64,000 nucleotides of DNA from JBCCGR01 sp039029195 (GTDB lineage Bacteria > Pseudomonadota > Alphaproteobacteria > Rhizobiales > Rhizobiaceae), in NCBI GenBank assembly GCA_039029195.1, contig JBCCGR010000004.1, positions 62,001 to 126,000 of the forward strand, read 5' to 3'. A program made the position numbers and the translations under genes. Position 1 is the first letter of the stretch, and every line of letters begins with the position of its first letter. The notes under the pieces were generated by a model, which saw only the letters and a program-made list of their open reading frames with translations, had not been told where the DNA came from and did no database searches. Shown here piece after piece: positions 51,320 through 60,232 of the stretch.

Positions 51320-52861
51320 ATGCGTCTGACCCATTTGAGTAAAACAAAAGACAGTGGCCGCCGCAGCCTCCGCCATCTTGTTCTTGGTGCAAGTGTTGCG
51401 ATGGTTGCAACGCTGGGCGTCGCGACCGCACCTGTAAGCGTGCAGCCCGCTCTGTCTCAGGCAACAGTGCAGGGACCGCAATCTGTTGCTGACTTGGCAG
51501 AAGGTCTGCTGGGCGCGGTGGTGAACATTTCGACCAGCCAGAAGGTCTCGGGTTCATCACGCAACAACAATCGTAGATCGCCATTTCCGCGCGTGCCGGA
51601 CGGCTCTCCCTTTCAGGAGTTTTTTGACGAATTCTTCAAAGGACCGAACAACCGCAACCGGCCACAGCCGCGCTCACGAAACGTGCAGTCGCTGGGTTCA
51701 GGCTTTGTGATTGATCCAACTGGCATCGTCATCACCAACAATCACGTGATTGCCGACGCCGACGAGATCACGGTGAACTTCTCCGATGGCCGAAAGTTGA
51801 AAGCAACGGTCGTTGGCAAGGACAAGAAAACCGATATCGCGGTTTTGAAGGTGGAACCCAAAGCGCCGCTTCAGTCGGTCAGTTTTGGTGATTCCAAGAA
51901 GGCTCGTATTGGCGACTGGGTCATGGCCATCGGTAACCCGTTCGGCCTCGGTGGTACTGTGACGCTCGGCATTGTCTCGGCAATAAACCGTGACATCCGT
52001 TCCGGCCCTTACGACAATTTCATTCAGACCGACGCATCGATTAACCGGGGTAATTCTGGTGGCCCGCTGTTCAACATGTATGGCGAAGTGATTGGCATCA
52101 ACACGGCCATTATCTCTCCGTCCGGCGGTTCCATCGGCATTGGTTTTTCCATTCCATCCGACCTGGCGCAGAACGTGATTGCGCAGTTGCGCGAATTTGG
52201 TGAAACCAAGCGCGGTTGGCTCGGCGTTCGTATCCAGCAGGTGACAGACGAGATTGCCGACAGTCTCGGGATGGACCAGCCAAAGGGCGCGCTGGTTGCC
52301 GGCATCACGCGTGGCGGTCCCGCGGAAAAATCCAACATCATCACCGGTGATGTGATTTTGAAATTTGATGGCCGCGACATCAAGGAAATGCGCGATCTGC
52401 CCCGTATCGTGGCCGACAGCCCGGTTGGCAAAGCGGTCAAAGTGCTTGTGCTGCGCAAGGGCAAAGAGCAGACCATCGACGTGGTGCTCGGTCGTCTTGA
52501 AGAAGGCGAAAAGCTTGCTGCAGGAGAAACCACGGGCAAACCGGCGGAAGACCCCAAGAAGGCCTACGCCGTGTTCGGCATGACGCTCGATTCACTCACC
52601 GACGAATTCCGCAAGCAGTTTGAGATTTCCGAAGACGTCAAAGGCGTTGTGGTTGCTGAGGTCGACCCGAACTCCTCTGCCGCTGAAAAAGGCGTTCGCA
52701 AGGGCGATGTGATCGTAGAAATCGGCCAGGAAGCCGTTTCGAGCACGGATGATGTGAAGAAACGGATTGAGGAATTGAAGAAGTCAGGCCGCAAGAACGC
52801 GCTGCTTCTGCTTGCTTCAAAAACGGGCGAATTGCGGTTTGCCGTGGTGCGGATGGAGTAG
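51320..52861 (+). CDS. degP: DegP/HtrA-family periplasmic serine protease (Do)
   Basis: 513 residues, signal peptide (RHLVLGASVAMVATLGVATAPVSVQPALSQA), trypsin-like domain with H142 (TNNHVIADADE), D172 (KTDIAVLKV) and S246 (NRGNSGGPLFN), and two PDZ domains (RGWLGVRIQQVTDEIADSLGM and GVVVAEVDPNSSAAEKGVRKGDVIVEIGQ). An Asn/Arg/Pro-rich LA-loop-like insert lies at about 75-120. It degrades or refolds misfolded envelope proteins. ATG 51320 has GGGAG 9 nt upstream; a GTG at 51284 would add 12 residues. The gene follows hflKC, as in other rhizobia. Confidence 0.95.
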   Translation: MRLTHLSKTKDSGRRSLRHLVLGASVAMVATLGVATAPVSVQPALSQATVQGPQSVADLAEGLLGAVVNISTSQKVSGSSRNNNRRSPFPRVPDGSPFQEFFDEFFKGPNNRNRPQPRSRNVQSLGSGFVIDPTGIVITNNHVIADADEITVNFSDGRKLKATVVGKDKKTDIAVLKVEPKAPLQSVSFGDSKKARIGDWVMAIGNPFGLGGTVTLGIVSAINRDIRSGPYDNFIQTDASINRGNSGGPLFNMYGEVIGINTAIISPSGGSIGIGFSIPSDLAQNVIAQLREFGETKRGWLGVRIQQVTDEIADSLGMDQPKGALVAGITRGGPAEKSNIITGDVILKFDGRDIKEMRDLPRIVADSPVGKAVKVLVLRKGKEQTIDVVLGRLEEGEKLAAGETTGKPAEDPKKAYAVFGMTLDSLTDEFRKQFEISEDVKGVVVAEVDPNSSAAEKGVRKGDVIVEIGQEAVSSTDDVKKRIEELKKSGRKNALLLLASKTGELRFAVVRME

Positions 52862-52886
52862 TCTGGAAGCGGATCTGCTGAATTTT

Positions 52887-52918
52887 GAAGGGTCGGGGCC
52901 GCGAGGAACTGGCCCTTC
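52887..52918. terminator. Possible bidirectional terminator between degP and the acetyltransferase
   Basis: GAAGGG (52887-52892) and CCCTTC (52913-52918) form a 6-bp stem between two converging genes. T-runs are short on both sides, so strength is uncertain. Confidence 0.4.
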
Positions 52919-53497
52919 TTAGTTTAGTTCCACCCATTGCCGCCGGGTGATGCGGTAGAGCACATGGCGAATGAGGTTAGGGTGTTCTTCGCCAACCTGC
53001 GGGTGATCGAACTCACGGACTGGATGAGGTTCCATTCCAATCCGTTTCATCACGTTTGTTGATCCAGTGTTTTCCTCAATCGCAAACGCCACGATCTCGG
53101 GAACACCAAGCTTCTTGAAGCCCCAGTTGAGCCAGCCCGTGGCTGATTCACTCGCGTAGCCCTTGCCCCAGAACTCCGGCAGAAATCGCCAGCCAATTTC
53201 GACCTGGGCGTCGAACGGGCGTGCAAAATGGATGTCCATCAGCCCGGTCATGCCGGCGATCTGACCGGTTTCAATTTCCACAACCGGCGCAAGGCAATAG
53301 CCGATTTTATCAATTTCGCCTTTGAACTGAATCAGCTTTTCAGCGCTTTCCGCGCGAGACCGGCGAAATGGGAAGTACTCCATGACAGTGGGATCGCTAT
53401 TGAGGCGATAACAGGCTTCATGATCGGGTTCCGCGTCGCGCCAGTTGCGCAAGATCAGACGGTCGGTGCGGAAGATTTCATCCTTGTCCGGCTGCAT
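52919..53497 (-). CDS. GNAT family N-acetyltransferase (RimJ/RimL type)
   Basis: 192 residues. Family pattern: FRTDRLILRNWRDAEPDHEACYRLNSDPTVMEYFPF, IETGQIAGMTGLMDI, then the acetyl-CoA region ARPFDAQVEIGWRFLPEFWGKGYASESATGWLNWGFKKLGVPEIVAFAIEENTGSTNVMKRIGM. Such enzymes acetylate ribosomal-protein N-termini or small amines; the substrate is unknown. ATG 53497 has a GGGAGG 8 nt upstream and lies inside the 3' end of serB, with about 20 bp overlap on the same strand, so serB and this gene are cotranscribed. Confidence 0.88.
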   Translation of the reverse strand: MQPDKDEIFRTDRLILRNWRDAEPDHEACYRLNSDPTVMEYFPFRRSRAESAEKLIQFKGEIDKIGYCLAPVVEIETGQIAGMTGLMDIHFARPFDAQVEIGWRFLPEFWGKGYASESATGWLNWGFKKLGVPEIVAFAIEENTGSTNVMKRIGMEPHPVREFDHPQVGEEHPNLIRHVLYRITRRQWVELN

Positions 53498-54401
53498 CGC
53501 CATCACCTCCCATTGAATGCACAAAATCGCTCTTGCGGTATCCCTGCAGGTACAACAGCGCGGTCAGGTCGCCATGGTCAATGCGCACGCTTGCCTGTTC
53601 CGCAACCACCGGCTTGGCGTGAAGCGCAACCCCTGTACCGGCAAGTTGCAGCATGCCAAGATCATTTGCCCCGTCGCCAACCGCGAGCACATCATCAGGA
53701 TTGAGCGAAAGCCGCTTAACAATGTCCCGCAGGGCTTCCACCTTGGCCTCTTTGCCGAGAATTGGATCAATCACCGTACCGATGAGATGACCGTGGGCAT
53801 GGGCAAGTTGATTGGCCCGGTGCTCCTGAAACCCGACGGCTTCCGCAACTTTTCCGGTGAAGACCGTAAAGCCGCCTGAGACAAGTGCTGCATAGCCGCC
53901 ATTGGCGCGCATTGTGGCTATCAGTTCCCGACCGCCGGGTGTCAGCGTGATTCTATGCTCCCAGACATCGTCAATCACGCTGAGCGGCAGGCCTTTGAGC
54001 AGGCCAACACGCTTTCGCAGGGCCGGATCGAAGTCGATCTCACCATTCATTGCGCGGGCCGTGATTGCAGATACCTGATCTTTCAAGCCAGCATGGGCTG
54101 CCAGCTCATCAATGCACTCCTGCCCGATCACGGTGGAATCCATGTCGGCGAGAAGCACCTTTTTGCGTCGGTGTTCGTCGTTTTGAACCACTACATCGAT
54201 AGGCTGATCGCCGATGGCTTTTCGGATGATAGAATCGGTTTTGGACGATGATGCCCCGTCTGGCAGGGGAATGTCGCAGGCGATGCCGTCCGCCAGCCAG
54301 TAAAGGCTGGTTGTCGAAAGCGCCTCGCAAACCGCTTCGGCCACTGCGGGTGACAGAACCGGGTTTTGCGGATTTGCAATCAGCGTGGCAACAAGCGACA
54401 T
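53478..54401 (-). CDS. serB: Phosphoserine phosphatase SerB
   Basis: 307 residues. The N-terminal 75 residues form an ACT-like domain (VATLIANPQNPVLSPAVAEAVCEAL). The HAD domain has the nucleophile D86 in LLADMDSTVIGQECIDELAAHAGL, SGGFTVFTGKVAEAVGF and GDGANDLGMLQLAGTGVALHAKPVV. It catalyses the last step of serine synthesis. It is divergent from miaA with a 33-bp gap, so the promoters overlap. Confidence 0.96.
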   Translation of the reverse strand: MSLVATLIANPQNPVLSPAVAEAVCEALSTTSLYWLADGIACDIPLPDGASSSKTDSIIRKAIGDQPIDVVVQNDEHRRKKVLLADMDSTVIGQECIDELAAHAGLKDQVSAITARAMNGEIDFDPALRKRVGLLKGLPLSVIDDVWEHRITLTPGGRELIATMRANGGYAALVSGGFTVFTGKVAEAVGFQEHRANQLAHAHGHLIGTVIDPILGKEAKVEALRDIVKRLSLNPDDVLAVGDGANDLGMLQLAGTGVALHAKPVVAEQASVRIDHGDLTALLYLQGYRKSDFVHSMGGDGDAAGQG

Positions 54402-54434
54402 GGTATGACCGGAAGATGACTGGAGACACGCCGA

Positions 54435-55319
54435 ATGGCGGACTGGGACGCAATCCTGATAGCCGGACCGACGGCAAGCGGCAAGTCAGGCCTGGCGTTG
54501 GAACTGGCAGAGAAAACCAATGGCACCGTCATCAATGCCGATTCCATGCAGGTCTATGACGGGCTGCGCATCTTGACAGCCCGTCCGGAAGATACCGACC
54601 TCAAACGCGCACCGCATCTGCTCTACGGTCATGTGAAGCCCGACGTGCTCTATTCCGCAGCGCGTTGGCTGGAGGACGCCAAACAGGCTCTCGATGAAGT
54701 CAGGGCGGATGGGAGTGTCCCGATCTTTGTCGGAGGAACAGGCCTTTATTTCAAATCGTTGTTGAACGGCATCGCCGATGTTCCTGATATCGATCCTCAA
54801 GTTCGACAAAAATGGCGGGACTTTGCGACCGAGCAGGGCGCGGAAGCCGTTTATACCGAGCTCACAAAACGCGATCCACAGATTGCTGGCCAATTTCGGC
54901 CGTCAGATGCACGGCGCCTCGTACGAGCGTTGGAAGTTGTTGATCAGACAGGGAAATCGCTCCTGCATTTTCAGAACCAGGCGACTTCGGGCTTATTTGG
55001 CGAGCGCGATAAAATTCAAAGGCTGGTCCTGATGCCGGATCGAGGTCTATTGCATCAGCGCATCAATGCGCGGGTCCATGCAATGATCGAGGAGGGTGCG
55101 ATTGAAGAGGTGAAGTTGCTCAAAGATCGCGATCTGCCTCGAGAGGCGTTGATCCTCAAAGCGATTGGTGTTGCAGCATTATCAGAGCACCTCAACGGAG
55201 AGACATCGCTGGAAAAAGCCATCGAACGCATTCGGGCGCAAACAAGGCAATATGCGAAGCGCCAATATACCTGGTTCCGTCATCAGCTCGGGGTCGGTTG
55301 GAAGGTTCAATCGAACTGA
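54435..55319 (+). CDS. miaA: tRNA dimethylallyltransferase MiaA
   Basis: 294 residues, adds the isopentenyl group to A37 of tRNAs reading UNN codons. Walker A is GPTASGKS (11-18), then INADSMQVYDGLRILTARP, VPIFVGGTGLYFKSLLNG and the C-terminal TRQYAKRQYTWFRHQ. ATG 54435 gives MADWDAILIAGPTASGKSGLALEL, the usual start. The gene is divergent from serB, an arrangement kept in rhizobia. Confidence 0.96.
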   Translation: MADWDAILIAGPTASGKSGLALELAEKTNGTVINADSMQVYDGLRILTARPEDTDLKRAPHLLYGHVKPDVLYSAARWLEDAKQALDEVRADGSVPIFVGGTGLYFKSLLNGIADVPDIDPQVRQKWRDFATEQGAEAVYTELTKRDPQIAGQFRPSDARRLVRALEVVDQTGKSLLHFQNQATSGLFGERDKIQRLVLMPDRGLLHQRINARVHAMIEEGAIEEVKLLKDRDLPREALILKAIGVAALSEHLNGETSLEKAIERIRAQTRQYAKRQYTWFRHQLGVGWKVQSN

Positions 55320-55460
55320 CCAAAACTCCAATTTTTAATATAAATCAGGGTCCTGCCGTCGGGCATTGGTCCAATTCTTAACTTTTCGACTTTAGCTTGA
55401 ACGCCTGAATATGTTTCGGCCTGTCGTCGGGCCGTGCGTGCTTTCGGGCAGGGATAGGGA

Positions 55461-56687
55461 ATGAAACGACTGGCGGATATTGCGCTGGGTGTCTATGCGT
55501 TCGCGGTCATGGCGGCGCTGGCATGTGGTGTAATTGCGTACATGCAGTTGGGGCAGGCGCGCGATACCTCGCTTTTGAGCATCGTTCGCGCGGTCGATCA
55601 TCTCATTCTGACAACCGAATCTGTCTACAATCGCGATGTGATTGGCGCGGCCAAAAAGGCAGGTGTTCCAATTGGCCATGCAAAAACAGCCGATGGGAAA
55701 TCTGTTCCAATCTGGCAGGAGTTCATGTCAGAATCTGCTCAACAGGCGGGCAGCGCGGTTGATCGCATGCGGATCAGGATCGTTCCCCTGCCGAGCTCCT
55801 CTTCGGAAAAAGCTGTTCCAGCGGATCGTTTCATCACACAGGCGCTTTCCCAGTTCATGAAAGGCCGCAAAGAGTATTATTCCACCGGCAATGATCATGG
55901 AACTGCCGCCATTCGTTACGCAAAGCCTTTGTTTGCATCAGCAGGATGAAGGTCCTGTGAAAATGCAAAAGGCAGTGCGGGAAATGGACCAACGGTCGGC
56001 GATGGGCAGATTAGTGCGATCCTCGACATCAGCTTCCCCATCCCGCAGTCGGCTTTTTCCCAACTGAAGTTCTTTCAGGTTTCGGCAATTTCATTGGGAG
56101 TTGTCCTGTTGCTGGGCTTCCTGGTGGTCATTCCGTTGCAATATCACCAGAAAATGCGCAGTCAGGACCTCACTGTGCGGGCGCGCAAAATGGAAGTTGC
56201 TGCCACCACCGATCCGCTGACCGGCCTCTATAACAGACGTTATTTTGAGCAGGCCTTGCGGGAATATCTGATCGAATTCAATTCAATCAATGCCCCGCTT
56301 GCGGTGCTCGTGTTCGATTTGGATCACTTCAAGGCGGTGAACGACAATCATGGTCACGACGCGGGTGATCTGGTGCTCAAGGAAGTTTCATCGCAACTGC
56401 GCCAGCTTTCGCGAGAGCATGATGTGGTGGCGCGTATTGGTGGAGAAGAATTTGCCATCGTTGCACCATTTGCCAGCGACAAGCAGGTGGTTCCCTTTGC
56501 CAAGCGCTATTGCAAATCCATTGCCAAGCTTAGAGTGCATCTGGACGAAGCCACAATTCGTCCCACAGTCAGCATAGGCGTGGCCATCACCACAGAAGGC
56601 ACGAGCAACGTCAATGAGCTGATGAAAAAGGCCGATGAGCGTCTTTACGAAGCCAAACGCAACGGTCGCAATCGCGTTGCTGCATAG
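55461..56687 (+). pseudogene. Diguanylate cyclase (sensor domain, GGDEF) split by an in-frame TGA
   Basis: The frame is continuous for 409 codons except for TGA at 55947-55949 (codon 163). Before it: a membrane span (VYAFAVMAALACGVIAYMQL) and a periplasmic sensor resembling the DUF3365/Tll0287-like haem PAS (MSESAQQAGSAVDRMRI...AAIRYAKPLFASAG). After it: GDGQISAILDISFPI, a second span (LGVVLLLGFLVVIPL), and a full GGDEF domain with DPLTGLYNRRYFEQAL, DLDHFKAVND and GGEEF. The two halves share one frame, so this is a nonsense mutation, a sequencing error or read-through, not a frameshift. The second half could start at TTG/GTG near 56091-56100 on its own. Confidence 0.85.
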
Positions 56688-56837
56688 ATATTCAAAAGTA
56701 TTTTCTTCGTAACTTTGAACAACTGATTCTGCCGCTCAGGTTGCAGTCTTGTTGCAGGCCATATATCCGGGGTTGAACGGTTGCTCCGATCTGGTAACCT
56801 CTTGCCGATATAAGACTTATTCCTCCCTGTCCTCCCT

Positions 56838-57086
56838 ATGGACCCAATCGTCGATGCTGCACTTGTTGAATTGATTGTCGGCCTTCACAGGGCCGGCAAA
56901 CAGGTCATGTTTCGTCGCAATTCACCGTCGGATCACCGCATTCGGGTCGTATCCGGACCCTTCAACCTGTTCAGCAAGCGTTATCAGACCAATGAGGCGA
57001 CCGCGCGCGCCATAAAGGAAGAACTTGGTCTCTCCCGCCAGTCATCGGCGACTGATGGAGACGAGGAGCAAGACACCAACCGGTAG
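56838..57086 (+). CDS. Small hypothetical protein
   Basis: 82 residues, predicted cytoplasmic: MDPIVDAALVELIVGLHRAGKQVMFRRNSPSDHRIRVVSGPFNLFSKRYQTNEATARAIKEELGL, then an acidic tail. I do not recognise the family. The coding look is reasonable, with a helix then strands. There is no ribosome-binding site: the ATG is directly preceded by two CCTCCC blocks (56822-56827 and 56831-56836), which are the opposite of a Shine-Dalgarno sequence. Expression is therefore uncertain. Confidence 0.5.
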   Translation: MDPIVDAALVELIVGLHRAGKQVMFRRNSPSDHRIRVVSGPFNLFSKRYQTNEATARAIKEELGLSRQSSATDGDEEQDTNR

Positions 57087-57333
57087 GGCAACCAAGCGGG
57101 CGGGCCTGATTGTCATAATTCTGTAGCATGCAGACCGCACTAGCGGGCCCATGTCCGTTCAAGATGCAACTTCCAACAGTTTCAGTGCTGCACTGTCGGG
57201 CTGGGTCCTTGCGTTAAAAGGTCATGCACACAATCTGGATCGTTCTGATGCTTCCGTCACAATGGGAAAAGCTCTAGATGAGTTCGAACAGGACCAGGTT
57301 GCATCGTCGCCACAATTTTTGGGATCGGACCTC

Positions 57334-57840
57334 ATGGAAGACAGTGCTGCGAAAGAGCGCACCAGTGTTCTGGTGCTATGCACGGGCAATTCGGCTCGCT
57401 CCATTCTTTGCGAAGCATTGCTGCGGGAACGCGGGGCAGGGCGCCTTGCGGCCTACTCTGCGGGGTCGCAACCAAAGGCAGAACCGCACAACGAAGCCTT
57501 AAGGCTGCTAGCGTCCAGGGGGCATGCGATCAACGGATTTCGCTCCAAGAGTTGGGACGAGTTTGCGCTGCCAGGTGCACCCGAACTGGACGTTGTCATC
57601 ACCGTCTGCGATTCGGCTGCGTCGGAATCCTGTCCGGTCTGGCCTGGTGCGCCCGTCACTGCTCACTGGGGCATTCCCGATCCTGCCGGAGCGCCCCAAG
57701 ACCGGCTGGAGGCCGAGTTTGCGATTGCTTACAAGCGACTGTCCCGGCGCGTGGACGCCTTTGTTGGGCTGCCATTCGAAGAGATGGGAGCGGAAGAGCT
57801 CAAGCGTAAACTCAACGAAATTGGTCAGTTTGACCTTTAG
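57334..57840 (+). CDS. arsC: Arsenate reductase (low-molecular-weight phosphatase type)
   Basis: 168 residues. The P-loop VLVLCTGNSARSILCEALL (Cys16) is that of thioredoxin-coupled ArsC; further conserved parts are AYSAGSQPKAEPHNEALRLLASRGH, SKSWDEF, VVITVCDSAASESCPVWPG (two more redox Cys) and HWGIPDPAGAP. It reduces arsenate to arsenite. The frame is open back to 57151, but those 61 residues have no similarity I know, so ATG 57334 is preferred. The aquaporin gene follows by 41 bp, forming an arsenic operon without a nearby arsR. Confidence 0.88.
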   Translation: MEDSAAKERTSVLVLCTGNSARSILCEALLRERGAGRLAAYSAGSQPKAEPHNEALRLLASRGHAINGFRSKSWDEFALPGAPELDVVITVCDSAASESCPVWPGAPVTAHWGIPDPAGAPQDRLEAEFAIAYKRLSRRVDAFVGLPFEEMGAEELKRKLNEIGQFDL

Positions 57841-57881
57841 AGACACAAGCTTCTGAACTTGATCACTTGCCAGGATTAAAT

Positions 57882-58550
57882 TTGACTTTCTCGAACATGC
57901 AAAAACTCATTGCTGAAGCGCTGGGCACGTTTTTCCTGCTGGCCACGGTTGTGGGGTCAGGCATCATGGGAGAAACGCTGGCAGACGGGAATGTCGCCAT
58001 CGCCCTTTTGGGAAACACCATTCCCACTGGCGCCATTTTGTTTGTTCTCATCACCATGTTGGGGCCGATTTCCGGCGCGCATTTCAACCCGGCTGTGACA
58101 TTGGTTTTCTGGTTGCGGCGCGAGATCGGTACGAGGCTCGCTGTGCCTTATGTGATTGTTCAGATCGCTGCCGGTATCGCAGGCGTTTGGGTCGCGCACC
58201 TCATGTTCGATCTCGATCTGCTGCAACTCTCGACCAAGGCGCGAACCGGCCCGGCGCAATGGTTTGCGGAAGTGGTGGCCACGTTCGGCCTGGTGATAGC
58301 GATTCTCACTGCGGTGAAGGTTAGGGCCGATACAGTGGCAGCGGTTGTGGGCCTCTACATCACCGCCGCCTACTGGTTCACGGCGTCAACATCCTTTGCC
58401 AACCCGGCAGTGACGATCGCCCGGTCTTTCTCGGACACGTTTGCGGGGATCAACATCGCCCACATGCCTTTGTTCATCATCGCCCAGATCATTGGCGCGC
58501 TGCTCGCATGGCAGTTGGCCCGGGTGATGCTGGAGACCGGCAAGGAATAA
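57882..58550 (+). CDS. aqpS: Aquaglyceroporin of arsenic resistance (AqpS-like MIP)
   Basis: 222 residues, six membrane spans plus two half-helices. The NPA boxes are HFNPAVTLVFW and FANPAVTIARSF, the second followed by Arg as in MIP selectivity filters. In rhizobia AqpS lets arsenite leave the cell and works with ArsC in place of ArsB; the neighbouring arsC supports this. The start is probably TTG 57882, with AGGA 6 nt upstream; ATG 57897 is possible but lacks a ribosome-binding site. Confidence 0.88.
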   Translation: MTFSNMQKLIAEALGTFFLLATVVGSGIMGETLADGNVAIALLGNTIPTGAILFVLITMLGPISGAHFNPAVTLVFWLRREIGTRLAVPYVIVQIAAGIAGVWVAHLMFDLDLLQLSTKARTGPAQWFAEVVATFGLVIAILTAVKVRADTVAAVVGLYITAAYWFTASTSFANPAVTIARSFSDTFAGINIAHMPLFIIAQIIGALLAWQLARVMLETGKE

Positions 58551-58637
58551 GCCGAGCGAGGCTCACAAGCCCCTTGCCGTAGACGGCAATCTTGGCAATG
58601 GTGGCGGGCTTTAAGATAACAAGTCGATCTCGAGACG

Positions 58638-59591
58638 ATGTCCAATCAACCCGCCAACCCACGCAAAATCATCATTGATACGGATCCCGGGCAGGATGAT
58701 GCGGTCGCCATTATGCTGGCGCTTGCAAGCCCGGAACTGGAGGTGGTGGGGATCACCACGGTGGCTGGCAACGTGCCGCTGGAACTGACTACCAAAAACG
58801 CGCTCAAGATCTGTGAACTTTCCGGGCGTTCTGATGTGGCTGTGTATGCCGGTGCTGACCGACCGCTGTTGAAACCTCTGGTGACGGCAGAACATGTGCA
58901 CGGCAAGACCGGGCTCGACGGGCCGGATCTGCCGGAACCAACCATAACCACCCGGCCTCAAAAGGCGGTGGATTTCATTGTCGAAACCCTGCTCAACGAG
59001 GAACCGGGTTCGATCACGCTCTGCCCGCTCGGTCCGCTTACCAACATTGCGGTGGCGCTGATCAATGCGCCCGAGATTGCCCCGCGCATCCGGGAAATTG
59101 TCCTCATGGGCGGCGGCTATTTTGAGGGTGGCAACATCACGCCCACGGCTGAATTCAACATCTATGTGGACCCGCAGGCGGCAAAGATCGTGTTTGAAGC
59201 GGGTGTGCCGCTCACCGTCATGCCGCTCGATGTCACCCACAAGGCGCTGACATCGGTGGAGCGGCTTGACCAATTCCGCAACCTTGGCACGCGGGCAGGG
59301 CTTGCAACCGCAGAGCTCCTTGATTTCTTTGAGCGATTTGACATTGAAAAATATGGCAGCAAAGGCGGTCCGCTGCATGATCCCAACGTGATTGCCTATT
59401 TGTTGAAACCGGACCTCTATTCAGGCCGGAATATCAATGTGGAGATCGAAACCGTGTCTGACCTTACCATGGGCATGACCGTGGCGGACTGGTGGGGCGT
59501 AACGGATCGCAAGCCCAACGCCTACTTTGTGGGCGAGGTGGACCGAGAGGGTTTTTTCGATCTGCTCATTGAACGTATCGGGCGGCTATAG
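58638..59591 (+). CDS. Inosine-uridine-type nucleoside hydrolase
   Basis: 317 residues, cleaves N-glycosidic bonds of nucleosides in the cytoplasm. The calcium-binding signature DTDPGQDDAVAIMLAL is at about residues 14-29. Other elements: VVGITTVAGNVPLELTTKNAL, VHGKTGLDGPDLP, LCPLGPLTNIAVALI, MGGGYFEGGNITPTAEFNIYVDPQAA and LHDPNVIAYLL. The base preference is not clear from sequence. It lies 87 bp after aqpS and may have its own promoter. Confidence 0.94.
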   Translation: MSNQPANPRKIIIDTDPGQDDAVAIMLALASPELEVVGITTVAGNVPLELTTKNALKICELSGRSDVAVYAGADRPLLKPLVTAEHVHGKTGLDGPDLPEPTITTRPQKAVDFIVETLLNEEPGSITLCPLGPLTNIAVALINAPEIAPRIREIVLMGGGYFEGGNITPTAEFNIYVDPQAAKIVFEAGVPLTVMPLDVTHKALTSVERLDQFRNLGTRAGLATAELLDFFERFDIEKYGSKGGPLHDPNVIAYLLKPDLYSGRNINVEIETVSDLTMGMTVADWWGVTDRKPNAYFVGEVDREGFFDLLIERIGRL

Positions 59592-59700
59592 CCCCGTTCG
59601 TCATGCCGACAATGCGGGTTTCGGGTGGCTTCTGCAGTCCAGCCGAATAAGCCATTGAGCGAGACGCCGCGCCAGCATCAAACATCAGGAGACCGTCTGC

Positions 59701-60189
59701 ATGTCTAATGAAAAATATATCGTGACCCGCGAGGAAATCGACAAGATGGAAGGGCGTCAGGTCACCCATTTCCTGAATGAAAATGCCAAGCGGAACAACA
59801 AATCCCTTGGTGATCTGACCGGGCTGACCGGTCTTGGTTTTCACATCATCGAAATCGAACCGGGTGCTGTGACGACCGAGTATCATGTCCATTACTACGA
59901 AGACGAGTGCGTTTATGTGCTGTCAGGCACCGCCACATCGATCATCGGTGAAGAGCGCGCAGAGATCAAAGCTGGTGATTTCATCGGCTATCGCAAGTGT
60001 GGCGAAGCGCACTCAATCGAAAACACGGGCACGGAGCCGTTCCGCTGCATCGTTGTGGGGCAGCGCCTGGCGCATGACGTGGCGGACTACACCAACAAGC
60101 AAAAACGCATCTTCCGCAACGAAGGTATGGACTGGAACCTCGCCGACATCGATACGATGGTGAACATCAGCGTGGCGCGGAAGAAATGA
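59701..60189 (+). CDS. Cupin domain protein
   Basis: 162 residues, single cupin. Motif 1 is GAVTTEYHVHYYEDECVYVLSG with metal-binding His/His/Glu, and motif 2 is GDFIGYRKCGEAHSIENTGTEPFRCIVVG with a His. The N- and C-terminal extensions (YIVTREEIDKMEGRQVTHFLNENAKRNNKSLGDLTGLTG; DYTNKQKRIFRNEGMDWNLADI) match a subgroup of small cupins without assigned function. It is 109 bp after the nucleoside hydrolase gene. Confidence 0.87.
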   Translation: MSNEKYIVTREEIDKMEGRQVTHFLNENAKRNNKSLGDLTGLTGLGFHIIEIEPGAVTTEYHVHYYEDECVYVLSGTATSIIGEERAEIKAGDFIGYRKCGEAHSIENTGTEPFRCIVVGQRLAHDVADYTNKQKRIFRNEGMDWNLADIDTMVNISVARKK

Positions 60190-60232
60190 AGGTTTGATCG
60201 GCGGGAAAGTTGATTAAGCTACTTTCGAATCT

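Noticed and set aside
55947..55949. Selenocysteine at the in-frame TGA of the diguanylate cyclase
   Set aside because: No selenoprotein family is known to match, and I see no clear SECIS-type hairpin immediately after the codon. Mutation or sequencing error is more likely.
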